A stretch of DNA of 64,000 nucleotides from contig NZ_BIML01000001.1 of the NCBI RefSeq assembly GCF_004001065.1, positions 282,513-346,512 of the forward strand, written 5' to 3'. The notes under the pieces are model-generated. The model ran no database searches and was not told where the DNA came from. It saw nothing but the letters and a program-made list of their open reading frames with translations. The translations under genes were made by a program, and so were the position numbers. Source of the stretch: Paenibacillus xylaniclasticus (GTDB lineage Bacteria > Bacillota > Bacilli > Paenibacillales > Paenibacillaceae). Positions 34,324 through 43,150 of this stretch are shown piece by piece. Each line of letters begins with the position of its first letter. Position 1 is the first letter of the stretch.

Positions 34324-37044
34324 ATTTATCAAGATATTGTTTTCACACCGTCACCTCCTGAGTTGACTTTGCTTAATCCAAATTATCAAACTATAGCACC
34401 ACTAGTAGAAGCATATAATATTGAACATGAATTTAATATTGGCAACCCACAGATTTTAACATTTCAAATACCTTATATGGTCGATATACGCAATAAATAC
34501 ATCGAGAATCCAACCGTCAGTAAGATTAAAGAAAGATTCATCGTAAAGTTTAAGCGCAGAGAAATAATTGAATATTTTATCATCAAGACCGTTACTATTG
34601 AACATGATGATTCTGGAGATTATTTAACTATCGAATGTGTAGGCACGCCTGTGCAATTAGCCGATAAGAGAATAGATAACTATAAAACTGAATCTAAAAA
34701 TGCCACTTCAATATTGAGAGATGTTCTTTCAATTAGTTCATGGGGCGTGGGTTCAATTGACGGTTCATTTGATATATTGTATCGCTCGTTCGAATTCACA
34801 GGCACACTTCTAGAAGCAGTTCAAAATATTGCTGAGACGTTCGGTGCTTTGATTGTCTATAATACGCGAAATAAAACCGTCAACTTTGTTAAGCCTGAGA
34901 ATTCAGGAATTAATAGGGGGTTGGAGGTTACAAGAGAGAAGTTATTAAAGTCAATCAAGTACGAATCAGATGCATCCAAATTTTGCACTAGATTAAAGGT
35001 GACAGGCAAGGACGGCCTTACAATTAATGAAGTAACGAGCACTGGCAGTTCGTATCTTGAAAATTATGGATACTTTATTGCTCCGTTCGAAAGAGATGAA
35101 TATGGAAATGTGATTTCGCACTCTGCATACATGTCAGACAATTTGGCTGCCGCCTTGCTTGACTATGCTGATTTAAAGCAATCAAAAGAGGGCGAATTCT
35201 CTAGTCTGTTATCTAGTTTGAATGCTAAACATGATGCATTATTAATTAAAGTGTCTGAGTTACAGGATTTGCGATCACAATTAAATATAATAATCGACAA
35301 TTCGGATGGCAAACAGCAGAAAGGGCAAGATAATTCCGCCGAGATTGCACAAATGACAGAGAAGCAAATAGAAATCAATAATAAGCAATCTCAAATAAAT
35401 ACCTTGCTTAATGAGAAGTCTATTATTGAAAATCAAATAAATGATCTTGCAGAACTTCTTTCTGTGGAAAACAACTTTACTAATGAGCAGTTATTAGAAT
35501 GGGACAATTATATTATTGACGGTGAATTTACTAACGAGTACGTTAGTGATCCATTAGAACTAAAGAAGCTAGCAGAAGAATATTTTAAAACCGTTCTTGA
35601 ACCGCAGATTGTCGTCGAACTTGATATCATTGATTTGCTTGAAGTGTTCGAATTTCAGAACAGTTCGGATATCGATAAACTTGTAGTTGGGGATATTATA
35701 AATATTAAATATGATATTTCCGGCATTGATGTTAAAGCGAAGATAACAGGTATCAAGACTAATTTCGAATCACGTACTATGAGCATAACAATTAGTAATG
35801 TTATTAAAAAAGTAGATCCAGATGATAAGTTGGTGTTGGATATTGCTTATGCTTCTACAACTGCAAACACTTTTGTTCAACAGAAGTGGGCTTACGATAA
35901 AGCCGTCAATCAAGCTGATGAAGTATCTCAGGTCTTATCTGAAACTTGGAGCGCGTTAGATCGAGAAATTAAAGCGGCAAATAATGAAACCGTTGAAATC
36001 GGGAGACGGGGTATTATTATTACGGATTCAGAAGATCGAAATAGATTATTAATAATGCAAAATAGTGTCATAGGTATGAGTAAGGATGGCGGGAATCACT
36101 TTAGTACCGCAATATCGCCGGACGGCATAATTGCTGAGCACTTACTCGGTCAGATCATTGCTAGTAATAATCTTATAGTCACTAACTCTGCTGGCTCTGT
36201 GAGAATCGATTCTAATGGATTTAACGTTACAAATATGAATCTCACCCTCACTAGATCGGATAATAAAAGTCGCATTTTAATGTCTCCTACGGATGGCATA
36301 AGGGTACAAAAGTCAATCGATCTAGGCACTACTTGGGACGACAAGTTTTATATCGACACTAATGGAGAACTAGTTACAAAGGGCATCATCCATGCTGCTG
36401 GAGGTACATTTAGTGGCGATATAACTGCGCTAGGCACAATTACTGGCGGTACGATAAACGGCGCTAATTTTAGTTCGGGTGCGATTACTGGCGGCACAAT
36501 TACTGGTTCAACTATCATGACTTCGAGTTCCACTAATCAAATAATTTTAAATTCTAATGGACTGTCGTCAATTTATAATGGCGTAAAGCGTATTTCAATT
36601 GAACAAGCGGGCAGTAGCGCATTTCAGCAAATGAGGTTCTATGATGCATTTGGGAGACTTGCTGGTGGAATATCAGGCTCCAACGGATCGGACAGCAATC
36701 CATGGGGATTGCCGCAGATTAATTTTGGTATCGCGGAAATAGGGTCATCTAACGTGTTAGCTATTGCGGCAACTCGAATTGTATTCGATCCTACTCATAC
36801 TACAATGATTGATTTTCAAGGTACTCCTGTATCAAATCTCTATATACCGAGAGAAAATGTGACTGGATTAGAAAGCTATTTAAATTCAAGATTCGCTTCC
36901 ATAAACACTGCTTTAGGGGATTTATGGGCGGCTCTAGCAGGGAAAGCATCTATTTACCACACTCATTCTGTCACAATACCTAACCACAACCATGGTAATT
37001 CTGCCAATTTAAACAGTGGCGGTGGTACATTTACAGTTTCATAA
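34324..37044 (+). CDS. Tail-associated protein (Tal/prophage tail endopeptidase type), probable ATT start
   Basis: About 906 aa. The first 350 residues fit the gp27-like Tal hub (FTPSPPELTLLNPNYQTIAP; QIPYMVDIRNKYIENPTVSK). A coiled-coil stretch follows (about 300-400), then more baseplate fold and a C-terminal fibre region of glycine-threonine repeats (GTITGGTINGANFSSGAITG) ending in histidine-rich collagen-like tail. Start choice: GGAGG (34312-34316) sits 7 nt before ATT 34324, while TTG 34363 has no ribosome site; the extra N-terminus (YQDIVFTPSPPE) looks conserved in type. No protease motif is certain. Confidence 0.8.
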   Translation: MYQDIVFTPSPPELTLLNPNYQTIAPLVEAYNIEHEFNIGNPQILTFQIPYMVDIRNKYIENPTVSKIKERFIVKFKRREIIEYFIIKTVTIEHDDSGDYLTIECVGTPVQLADKRIDNYKTESKNATSILRDVLSISSWGVGSIDGSFDILYRSFEFTGTLLEAVQNIAETFGALIVYNTRNKTVNFVKPENSGINRGLEVTREKLLKSIKYESDASKFCTRLKVTGKDGLTINEVTSTGSSYLENYGYFIAPFERDEYGNVISHSAYMSDNLAAALLDYADLKQSKEGEFSSLLSSLNAKHDALLIKVSELQDLRSQLNIIIDNSDGKQQKGQDNSAEIAQMTEKQIEINNKQSQINTLLNEKSIIENQINDLAELLSVENNFTNEQLLEWDNYIIDGEFTNEYVSDPLELKKLAEEYFKTVLEPQIVVELDIIDLLEVFEFQNSSDIDKLVVGDIINIKYDISGIDVKAKITGIKTNFESRTMSITISNVIKKVDPDDKLVLDIAYASTTANTFVQQKWAYDKAVNQADEVSQVLSETWSALDREIKAANNETVEIGRRGIIITDSEDRNRLLIMQNSVIGMSKDGGNHFSTAISPDGIIAEHLLGQIIASNNLIVTNSAGSVRIDSNGFNVTNMNLTLTRSDNKSRILMSPTDGIRVQKSIDLGTTWDDKFYIDTNGELVTKGIIHAAGGTFSGDITALGTITGGTINGANFSSGAITGGTITGSTIMTSSSTNQIILNSNGLSSIYNGVKRISIEQAGSSAFQQMRFYDAFGRLAGGISGSNGSDSNPWGLPQINFGIAEIGSSNVLAIAATRIVFDPTHTTMIDFQGTPVSNLYIPRENVTGLESYLNSRFASINTALGDLWAALAGKASIYHTHSVTIPNHNHGNSANLNSGGGTFTVS

Positions 37045-37056
37045 AAATACAAATTG

Positions 37057-37092
37057 GAGTCATTCAATCTTGTGATTGGATGACTCTTTTCA
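37057..37092 (+). terminator. Intrinsic terminator after Tal
   Basis: GAGTCATTCAATC (37057-37069) and GATTGGATGACTC (37074-37086), 13 bp with one G-T pair, followed by TTTTC. Confidence 0.88.
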
Positions 37093-37116
37093 TTTCTTTA
37101 TCAAAGGAGGAGTCCT

Positions 37117-38772
37117 ATGACACTAGAAAAAAATATCAGTCCGATACTCAATCGATTGCGTTCTGGTATGGAAGGCGATGAGTTTGTTGTATACACCAAC
37201 GTTCCCGAAACAGTTGTCGATGGTCGAGTGCAGTTGAGCGAAATTCCCGACCGAGTACAAAAGGTGCAAGTAATAGACTTAGAAGCCAACACTCATTATT
37301 ATGAAACTCAAAATGAATATCCTTCAGAACTTCAATATGTTGTTGATTATAACACAGGAATAATAAAATATAACAGCGCCGCCGAAGGTAAAGTTTTATC
37401 TCATTCATTTTATGGGCGTGGTATTATACTCACACCAGTAGACAGAATTTACACCAAGCATGAAAACGGTCAAGTTATCGAGACGTTAGGAGACATTATT
37501 CAAGCTGGTCAAGATGTTTTCGATAACATAGATACACTGAATACCTTATATGATGAAGTTACAAAAGTTAAAGATTCGTATAAATATGACATAGAGGATT
37601 ACAGTGCATTAAAACATTATAAGGTAAATAATCAAGTTACATACAACGGTAAAACTTATATCTGCATTCAAGACACAGTTGGACATTCACCAGTAGATGA
37701 AAATTATTGGCGCATCTTTGCCTCTGGATCTGACTCAATAATTCGTTCAAAGATGTGGACTACGGTAGCCAATCAAACAGATTTTGACATTTCCGATGTT
37801 GGAAGATATGCGATGGGAACACGAAAACTTGAAGTGATGGTTGGTGGTTCGCGTCAATTTAATGGAGTGCATTTTGATGAGATATCATCGACATTATTTC
37901 GATTTAAAAGCCCTTTGCCCGCAGGATTAATAGTTTTTGCTCAATGGTTTGATGGGGACATTGGTACTGCTGCTGGACATAATGCTCAACATAAGAAAGG
38001 TGGAGGCGACGAGTTAAATGTTAATGATTTAGCTGGCGCTGATGAATATGTTAAGAAAGCGTCTCCTGTGTTAAATGGCACGGTATCAGTAGATGGATCA
38101 ATTCTCGGGTTTAACACCAAAACAACGGCGGGCGATGAAGTAGTTATCGACATCATTTCTTCTCCTGTTGGCAACGGGAGTGCCACATCTTTATCAACCA
38201 AATTTAAACGTAATGCAAATGTTGAAGGATGGGAGTCTACAGATGTTATTTTGCAGCGTTCAACAGATAATACTAATCAACAATCAATTGTTTTAGAAGG
38301 TGCTGGCGGAATACAGCTAAATGCTTCCGGTGGAAATACAGGTAATAGAAAAATTAGAGTAAACGCTCCAATTGTTTTACCATACGGTGGATCGTTGCAA
38401 GCCAAAGATATAAGCGGGGTAGATCACAACTACCTTAATCATTACAACGGTAATACTGTTCAACTGGGCAGTGAGGCGTTTCCAAATATAGTTGATAAAG
38501 ATGCCAATTCTTTAGTTCGTGCATTAAGTGGTGGCTTTAAAGTTCAATCGGGTAGCGTAAACGGGGGGGGCGCATCTTCTTCAGCTAAACAGATTTATGT
38601 TACTTTCCCAAGAGCGTTCGCAAGCGCGCCGATAGTCATTGTATCAATGGACGATAACAGCGGTTCGCCTTATCGCGTATGGACGGAAATAGTAACAATA
38701 ACTGGATTTTACATTAATTTTTCAGGTACGACTGGGAACACATCGGCTTATTGGATTGCAGTAGGAGCATAG
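37117..38772 (+). CDS. Tail fibre/baseplate protein with CBM5/12-like and H-type lectin-like modules
   Basis: 551 aa, ATG preceded by AAAGGAGGAGTCCT. An N-terminal baseplate-attachment region is followed at about residues 165-205 by a chitin-binding CBM5/12-like pattern (YKVNNQVTYNGKTYICIQD, then PVDENYWRI). The C-terminal about 80 residues match an H-type lectin pattern (IYVTFPRAFASAPIVIVSMD; ending YWIAVGA). Both modules bind sugars, so this is likely a receptor-binding or fibre protein. An eight-G run at 38563-38570 codes for GGG just before the lectin-like part and could be a slippage site. Confidence 0.75.
   Translation: MTLEKNISPILNRLRSGMEGDEFVVYTNVPETVVDGRVQLSEIPDRVQKVQVIDLEANTHYYETQNEYPSELQYVVDYNTGIIKYNSAAEGKVLSHSFYGRGIILTPVDRIYTKHENGQVIETLGDIIQAGQDVFDNIDTLNTLYDEVTKVKDSYKYDIEDYSALKHYKVNNQVTYNGKTYICIQDTVGHSPVDENYWRIFASGSDSIIRSKMWTTVANQTDFDISDVGRYAMGTRKLEVMVGGSRQFNGVHFDEISSTLFRFKSPLPAGLIVFAQWFDGDIGTAAGHNAQHKKGGGDELNVNDLAGADEYVKKASPVLNGTVSVDGSILGFNTKTTAGDEVVIDIISSPVGNGSATSLSTKFKRNANVEGWESTDVILQRSTDNTNQQSIVLEGAGGIQLNASGGNTGNRKIRVNAPIVLPYGGSLQAKDISGVDHNYLNHYNGNTVQLGSEAFPNIVDKDANSLVRALSGGFKVQSGSVNGGGASSSAKQIYVTFPRAFASAPIVIVSMDDNSGSPYRVWTEIVTITGFYINFSGTTGNTSAYWIAVGA
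38563..38570 (+). repeat. Homopolymeric G tract (8) in the fibre gene
   Basis: Eight consecutive G in AT-rich phage DNA, immediately upstream of the codons for the C-terminal lectin-like module. A one-base change would truncate that module. Confidence 0.6.
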
Positions 38773-38792
38773 TAAGTTGGAGGGACTGTAGA

Positions 38793-39131
38793 ATGAATTA
38801 TTGGTTTTTATATCGTTTAGATGGTGGCGCAATTTTTGGTGCTCCTTATTTAGGGTACACGGAAGAATGGACGAACATACCCGATGGATGCGGCGTTATC
38901 GGCCCAATTGAAGAGAATGATGAAATTGCAATAGATGTGGCAAAGTATCCCGAATTCTACAATGTGGTTGATGGACAACTACAAGCCGTATCAAATATTG
39001 ATGAATTGAAGGCAAATATCCCTGAATATGTACCGCCTAAATCGCCTGAACAATTAAGGATCGAACAACTTGAAGCTCAGATCGCTTCGCTTCAGAATGC
39101 AATCGACGCTCTAATTTCAGTACAATCATGA
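38793..39131 (+). CDS. Small tail-fibre-associated protein
   Basis: 112 aa from ATG 38793 (GGAGGGACTGTAGA upstream). The N-terminal half is beta-rich and ends in a coiled coil (EQLRIEQLEAQIASLQNAID). Such proteins, with a short N-terminal domain and a terminal coiled coil, often act as fibre chaperones or accessory fibres. It lies between two receptor-binding candidates. Confidence 0.55.
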   Translation: MNYWFLYRLDGGAIFGAPYLGYTEEWTNIPDGCGVIGPIEENDEIAIDVAKYPEFYNVVDGQLQAVSNIDELKANIPEYVPPKSPEQLRIEQLEAQIASLQNAIDALISVQS

Positions 39132-39189
39132 TGAAAGAATTTCATTAGGAAATTGGCTTTAAAAAAGCCTTTCATACCAACGTTTTTTC

Positions 39190-39224
39190 GTCCTCATTTT
39201 CGAAAGAAGGTGAGGACTGTTTTA
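39190..39224 (+). terminator. Terminator-like hairpin
   Basis: GTCCTCA (39190-39196) and TGAGGAC (39211-39217) followed by TGTTTTAG; a smaller GGCTTT/AAAGCC hairpin lies just upstream (39155-39169). Confidence 0.6.
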
Positions 39225-39240
39225 GAGAAGGGAGCAGTAT

Positions 39241-41139
39241 ATGACATATAATAAAATACAAAAAGAAGTGTTAGATTTTAATCCTGCTACAGCTGAAGAA
39301 GTCGGTCAGATTAGTCAATTATCAACCGATAATAAAACAAATATCGTTAGCGCAATTAATGAACATCAAACAAAAATCGTCACTACTTCTCATACGGTGA
39401 ACTTAAAGGCTGATAAGGCATACGTAGACCAGCAAATTGCTACGATTGGCACTGCTTCACCAAAAGGCGTGTACCCTACACTCACATCTCTACAGTCTGC
39501 ATTTCCGAGTGGTACAACTGGAATCTATGTCGTTACAGAAGATGGAAATTGGTACTACTGGAATAATTCTGCTTGGACGGTAGGGGGGGTCTATCAGAGT
39601 ACTACCATTGCTAATAGGAGTATAAACGCACTTATGCTATCAAGAAACGCGACTCGCTCCTTTGATTACACACAGTCCCCATTTGCGTTTAACTGTGAAA
39701 GAATAATTAATACTACTTTTACTATTGGATCATTAAATAGTTCGGGAGCCGAAGCCGCTCACACTCAAAGGATTAGAAGCGATTATTTCTCTTCTGATAA
39801 GGACTTCTCAATAAAAGTGTTAGACTCTTCCTATATCTTCATTTTGTTCAAATATGATCATAATTACATATTCCAGTCTTCATCGACTCATACTACCGAT
39901 ACCACATTTACTAACACGCACGCTTATTATAGAGTAGTTGTCTCAAAGAGTGTACTGGAAACCGTTGCAAATATTGAAGAGTATGCAAATAGCATAGTTA
40001 TAGGCGTTGGTACTAACTCTATAATAAATCAAATAAATGAAAATATAGGCGAAATCACTCGCGCCAATAAAAGACTTGATATAAATGGACTAAAAGACGC
40101 TATTACTCCAAATTATACGATTGGTTCAATGAATGCTCAAGGTGCTGAAGCAGTAAATCCGCAAAAGGTAAGAAGCGATTATTTTACTCCAAATCGTAAT
40201 TTTACGGTAGAAATTCTAGATGAAGATTACAATGTTGTTTTATTTACATTCGATGAGGACAAGGAGTTTGTTTCCCAGACCTTTATTACTTCGGGCAAAT
40301 TACGAGTCACGCCTCCTAATAATTATAATTATCGAGTTGTTGTAAGTAAAGATGCATTAGAGACTGTTACAAATGTTGACGCTTATGCGGATGCCATATC
40401 CATAGTTATTGATGGATATAGTAAGTCATATGAAAATAAGAAAATTCTATTACTAGGCGACAGTATCACCGCTCGAACTGATGAACGGGCATGGAATAAA
40501 TATTTTGCTGAGATCATTAATCCTTCATCAGTTATTAATGTAGCAGTGCCTAGTGCTACATGGTGTGACAAAGTTGGCACTGTTTACGACGGAAATCCAG
40601 TAATGAATGGTGCAGACGATAACTTAAATAACGTAATAGGAAATCAAGTACAAAAGATCATTGTCAACGCATATCCAGCGCCAGACATCATTATCATTGC
40701 CGCAGGTACGAATGATGTCAATCAAACTGTTTCGGATAACGATATCGAGAGCCAATTCTATGGGAGTGACGGTTCAAATATGCCGTTAGATGATGTTGAT
40801 CGTAAGACATTTGCTGGCGCAATCAGATATGCGGTAGAAAAACTTAGGGCGCTATATCCTAATGCACAGATATTCTTATGCACTCCGCTACAGAGGGCAA
40901 ATGAGCTAACTTCTAATAATTATCCAATCATTAAAAACAAAGGCGATATAATCAAAAGAATGGGCCTTCGCTTAAGCGTTCCCGTGATAGATTCAATGGA
41001 GTGTGGAGTGTATGGACAATATGCGGTTACCGGAAGCCCTACTTTAGACCACAATGATGGGTTACATTTAAGTCCTATTGGAGCAAAAAAAGTTGGAGAA
41101 TACAATGCTAGGAAGATTATTAACTGGTTTTGTTTTTGA
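39241..41139 (+). CDS. Receptor-binding protein with C-terminal SGNH hydrolase
   Basis: 632 aa. The N-terminal about 150 residues are a helical/beta attachment region. Residues about 160-258 and 292-393 are two copies of one module (TIGSLNSSGAEA and TIGSMNAQGAEA; both end VVVSK-LETV), a 132-residue period. Residues 401-632 form an SGNH hydrolase: GDSIT with S408, GTND with N491, DGLH with D606 and H609. It is the second such enzyme in the tail locus. It probably removes ester-linked groups from a wall polymer on contact. A seven-G run lies at 39583-39589. ATG 39241 follows AAGGGAGCAGTAT. Confidence 0.85.
   Translation: MTYNKIQKEVLDFNPATAEEVGQISQLSTDNKTNIVSAINEHQTKIVTTSHTVNLKADKAYVDQQIATIGTASPKGVYPTLTSLQSAFPSGTTGIYVVTEDGNWYYWNNSAWTVGGVYQSTTIANRSINALMLSRNATRSFDYTQSPFAFNCERIINTTFTIGSLNSSGAEAAHTQRIRSDYFSSDKDFSIKVLDSSYIFILFKYDHNYIFQSSSTHTTDTTFTNTHAYYRVVVSKSVLETVANIEEYANSIVIGVGTNSIINQINENIGEITRANKRLDINGLKDAITPNYTIGSMNAQGAEAVNPQKVRSDYFTPNRNFTVEILDEDYNVVLFTFDEDKEFVSQTFITSGKLRVTPPNNYNYRVVVSKDALETVTNVDAYADAISIVIDGYSKSYENKKILLLGDSITARTDERAWNKYFAEIINPSSVINVAVPSATWCDKVGTVYDGNPVMNGADDNLNNVIGNQVQKIIVNAYPAPDIIIIAAGTNDVNQTVSDNDIESQFYGSDGSNMPLDDVDRKTFAGAIRYAVEKLRALYPNAQIFLCTPLQRANELTSNNYPIIKNKGDIIKRMGLRLSVPVIDSMECGVYGQYAVTGSPTLDHNDGLHLSPIGAKKVGEYNARKIINWFCF
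39583..39589 (+). repeat. Homopolymeric G tract (7) in the SGNH receptor-binding gene
   Basis: Seven G in the N-terminal coding part (encodes V-G-G-V). A slippage there would remove both repeat modules and the hydrolase. Confidence 0.55.
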
Positions 41140-41151
41140 TATATGCATCTA

Positions 41152-41180
41152 ACCGCTATCGCATTGATAGCGGTTTTTAT
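41152..41180 (+). terminator. Intrinsic terminator before the lysis cassette
   Basis: ACCGCTATC, loop GCATT, GATAGCGGT and TTTTATT (41152-41178). Confidence 0.9.
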
Positions 41181-41205
41181 TATTTATTTGAGGTGATCAT
41201 AAATT

Positions 41206-41646
41206 GTGGAGAGAACGGATGTTGTAGTTAAATCTATTGTTGGCGTAGCTTCAGGAATTGTATCAATTTTTACGGGATTGTTTGGATTGGTGTTTACAAT
41301 CCTTATTGGACTTATGGCTATTGATTTTGTTACAGGGATTATGGGAGCAATTATGTCAGGTGAAGGACTAAGAAGCAATAAGGGCTATAAAGGGTTGTTT
41401 AAAAAAATTTATACCATGCTCCTTATTGCAGCAGTCCTATTAGTTGAAATTGCTGTTCTTAAGACAAATGGAGTTCTTACCGACGGTGTTTCTGGTGCAT
41501 TTGCTGTAATTGAATTTGTTTCGATAGTTGAAAATGGAGGGAAAATGGGTGTTCGCATCCCTGCATTTTTGCAAAAGGCTATTACTTCCTTAAAGTCAAA
41601 AGTTGGAGAAGTTGACGAATCTGAGAAAACTAAAGAAAGTAGGTGA
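41206..41646 (+). CDS. Holin (toxin-secretion/phage-lysis holin family)
   Basis: 146 aa from GTG 41206 (GAGGTGATCATAAATT upstream; ATT 41203 is equally well spaced). Hydrophobic segments at about 12-38 and 64-82 flank the family motif IDFVTGIMGAIMSGEGLRSN-KGYKGL. The C-terminal tail is charged. It forms membrane lesions that release the endolysin encoded next. A 3-nt overlap-type spacing (stop within AGGTGA) couples it to the endolysin gene. Confidence 0.88.
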   Translation: MERTDVVVKSIVGVASGIVSIFTGLFGLVFTILIGLMAIDFVTGIMGAIMSGEGLRSNKGYKGLFKKIYTMLLIAAVLLVEIAVLKTNGVLTDGVSGAFAVIEFVSIVENGGKMGVRIPAFLQKAITSLKSKVGEVDESEKTKESR

Positions 41647-41651
41647 AGATT

Positions 41652-42494
41652 ATGAAACAGGAAGGTCAATTTATCTTATTTAGTCGTGAAGAGTTTAATC
41701 AGTGGATTGAAAAGCAAAATATAAAGAGATCAATTAAAATCCTGCAAGTTCATCATACTTGGAAGCCGTCATATGACAATTTCAAAGGTAACAACCATTT
41801 TACTATGTTGAAGGGTATGCGTAATAGCCATATTAACAATAATGGTTGGAGCGATATTGGTCAAAATCTTACAATATTTCCTGATGGCGTTATCTCCTTA
41901 TGTCGTCCACTTGAAGTATCTCCAGCAGGAATAAAAGGAGCCAATGTCAACGGAATATGTGTGGAGATTATAGGAAACTTCGATATTGGCGGAGACCGTA
42001 TGACAGAAGAACAAAAGAAATCAACGCTGTATCTATTTGCAGTATTAGCTAAAAAATTTAACTTAAATATCAATACAGACACAATCGTTTATCATCACTG
42101 GTACTGCACGAAGAATGGTGTTCGTATTCCTGATAACAAAATCAATACAAATAATACGACAGGATATTACCCAAAATCTTGTCCGGGATCTGCATTTTTT
42201 GGTGGCAATAAAGTTGTTGATGCACAAAAATCGTTCATTCCATTAGTGCAAGAAGAGTATAACAAATTATTAAAAAAGGAGATTGTTGAAACAGTTATGA
42301 CTACGTTTTCGAGATATTTTAACGATGTAACTAAGCAGTGGCAAGCATCAACTATTGATGCTGCCGTTGATAAAGGTATTTTTGCTGTTGGAACAGATAA
42401 GAAGTTTAGACCTGACGAGCCGATTACTAGGGCTGAAATTGCTATTGTTGCTGAACGAGTTATCAATTATGTTCTGAATAAAGTGAATAAATAA
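41652..42494 (+). CDS. Endolysin: N-acetylmuramoyl-L-alanine amidase with SLH domain
   Basis: 280 aa from ATG 41652 (AGGTGAAGATT upstream). Residues about 20-185 form an amidase_2/PGRP domain: VHHTW and YHHWYCTKNG (zinc histidines), and KSCPGSAF (zinc Cys of the CPG type). The C-terminus (about 220-275) is one S-layer-homology domain (YFNDVTKQWQASTIDAAVDK, then FRPDEPITRAEIA). SLH domains bind pyruvylated secondary cell-wall polymer, so the enzyme is tuned to hosts with that polymer, as in Paenibacillus. It cleaves the amide bond between MurNAc and the peptide stem. Confidence 0.92.
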   Translation: MKQEGQFILFSREEFNQWIEKQNIKRSIKILQVHHTWKPSYDNFKGNNHFTMLKGMRNSHINNNGWSDIGQNLTIFPDGVISLCRPLEVSPAGIKGANVNGICVEIIGNFDIGGDRMTEEQKKSTLYLFAVLAKKFNLNINTDTIVYHHWYCTKNGVRIPDNKINTNNTTGYYPKSCPGSAFFGGNKVVDAQKSFIPLVQEEYNKLLKKEIVETVMTTFSRYFNDVTKQWQASTIDAAVDKGIFAVGTDKKFRPDEPITRAEIAIVAERVINYVLNKVNK

Positions 42495-42506
42495 GGAGGA
42501 GTTCAT

Positions 42507-42884
42507 ATGAACGAGTATTTGATTATCGGATCTATTGTGATTGTTCTGCTGGCTATTGTATATGCAGTTAAAAAATATAATATTGCAAATGGAAAAGATA
42601 TTGAACATACAGTCGATAAAGCAACAGATATCGTTGAAGATGTTCTAAAACTAATTGACCTTACCCCCTCAACAGAAAGCGCAATCGCACACATTCTTGA
42701 TATTACTGATACTACAGCCACCTATGTAGGGAAGATAATTGACTCGCCAGACAAGGCGAAGGTAGTTCATGAGGTGTTGGACGAAGTGTTTACAAAACTA
42801 GAAATTGTCCCAACTGATAATGAAAAGAGTCTGATCAAAATCGTCATCGATGAGTCAATTAAGTGGCTGGAGAAAAGCGAATAA
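42507..42884 (+). CDS. Small membrane protein, putative second holin (LL-H-like)
   Basis: 125 aa with AAGGAGGAGTTCAT upstream. One N-terminal transmembrane segment (YLIIGSIVIVLLAIVYAV) is followed by a charged helical domain (about 35-125). This layout and the place right after the endolysin fit LL-H type holins or anti-holins. Function inferred. Confidence 0.6.
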   Translation: MNEYLIIGSIVIVLLAIVYAVKKYNIANGKDIEHTVDKATDIVEDVLKLIDLTPSTESAIAHILDITDTTATYVGKIIDSPDKAKVVHEVLDEVFTKLEIVPTDNEKSLIKIVIDESIKWLEKSE

Positions 42885-42885
42885 C

Positions 42886-43016
42886 ATGGAAAAGGAGCAG
42901 TTTTAAAACAATTATCACCCCATACGAATAAAGAAATTGCTCAATTCTTCTACGCAAAAAATCCGCCTCAAACTCCGTGGATATGCAAAGACTGTAGGCA
43001 AAAAGGAAGTTCATAG
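42886..43016 (+). pseudogene. Small CxxC protein split by a one-base frameshift
   Basis: ATG 42886 begins one base after the preceding stop and codes MEKEQF, then stops. If the run of four T at 42901-42904 had five, the frame would continue KQLSPHTNKEIAQFFYAKN...PWICKDCRQKG and end at 43016, a 43-aa protein with a C-x2-C zinc-like pair. No start codon exists for the downstream part on its own. This is a frameshifted gene, a sequencing error, or programmed slippage. Confidence 0.5.
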
Positions 43017-43063
43017 ACACACCTAATAAAAGACCGATTTCATAAGCTAAATTACGAATGAAT

Positions 43064-43106
43064 ATACACGTTTGTGTATGCGAGTTCCAAAATAAGCGGC
43101 TATAAT
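43064..43106 (+). promoter_or_regulatory. Palindrome and TATAAT in the post-lysis gap
   Basis: The gap 43017-43207 has ATACAC-GTTT-GTGTAT (43064-43079), a perfect palindrome, then a lone perfect TATAAT at 43101-43106 without a clear -35. Transcription from it would end at the terminator 43151-43206, yielding a short RNA of about 95 nt. Speculative; no ORF lies there. Confidence 0.25.
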
Positions 43107-43150
43107 ACCTTTCCTAGTGAATAAACCAAACAAATTGCATAAATATACCA

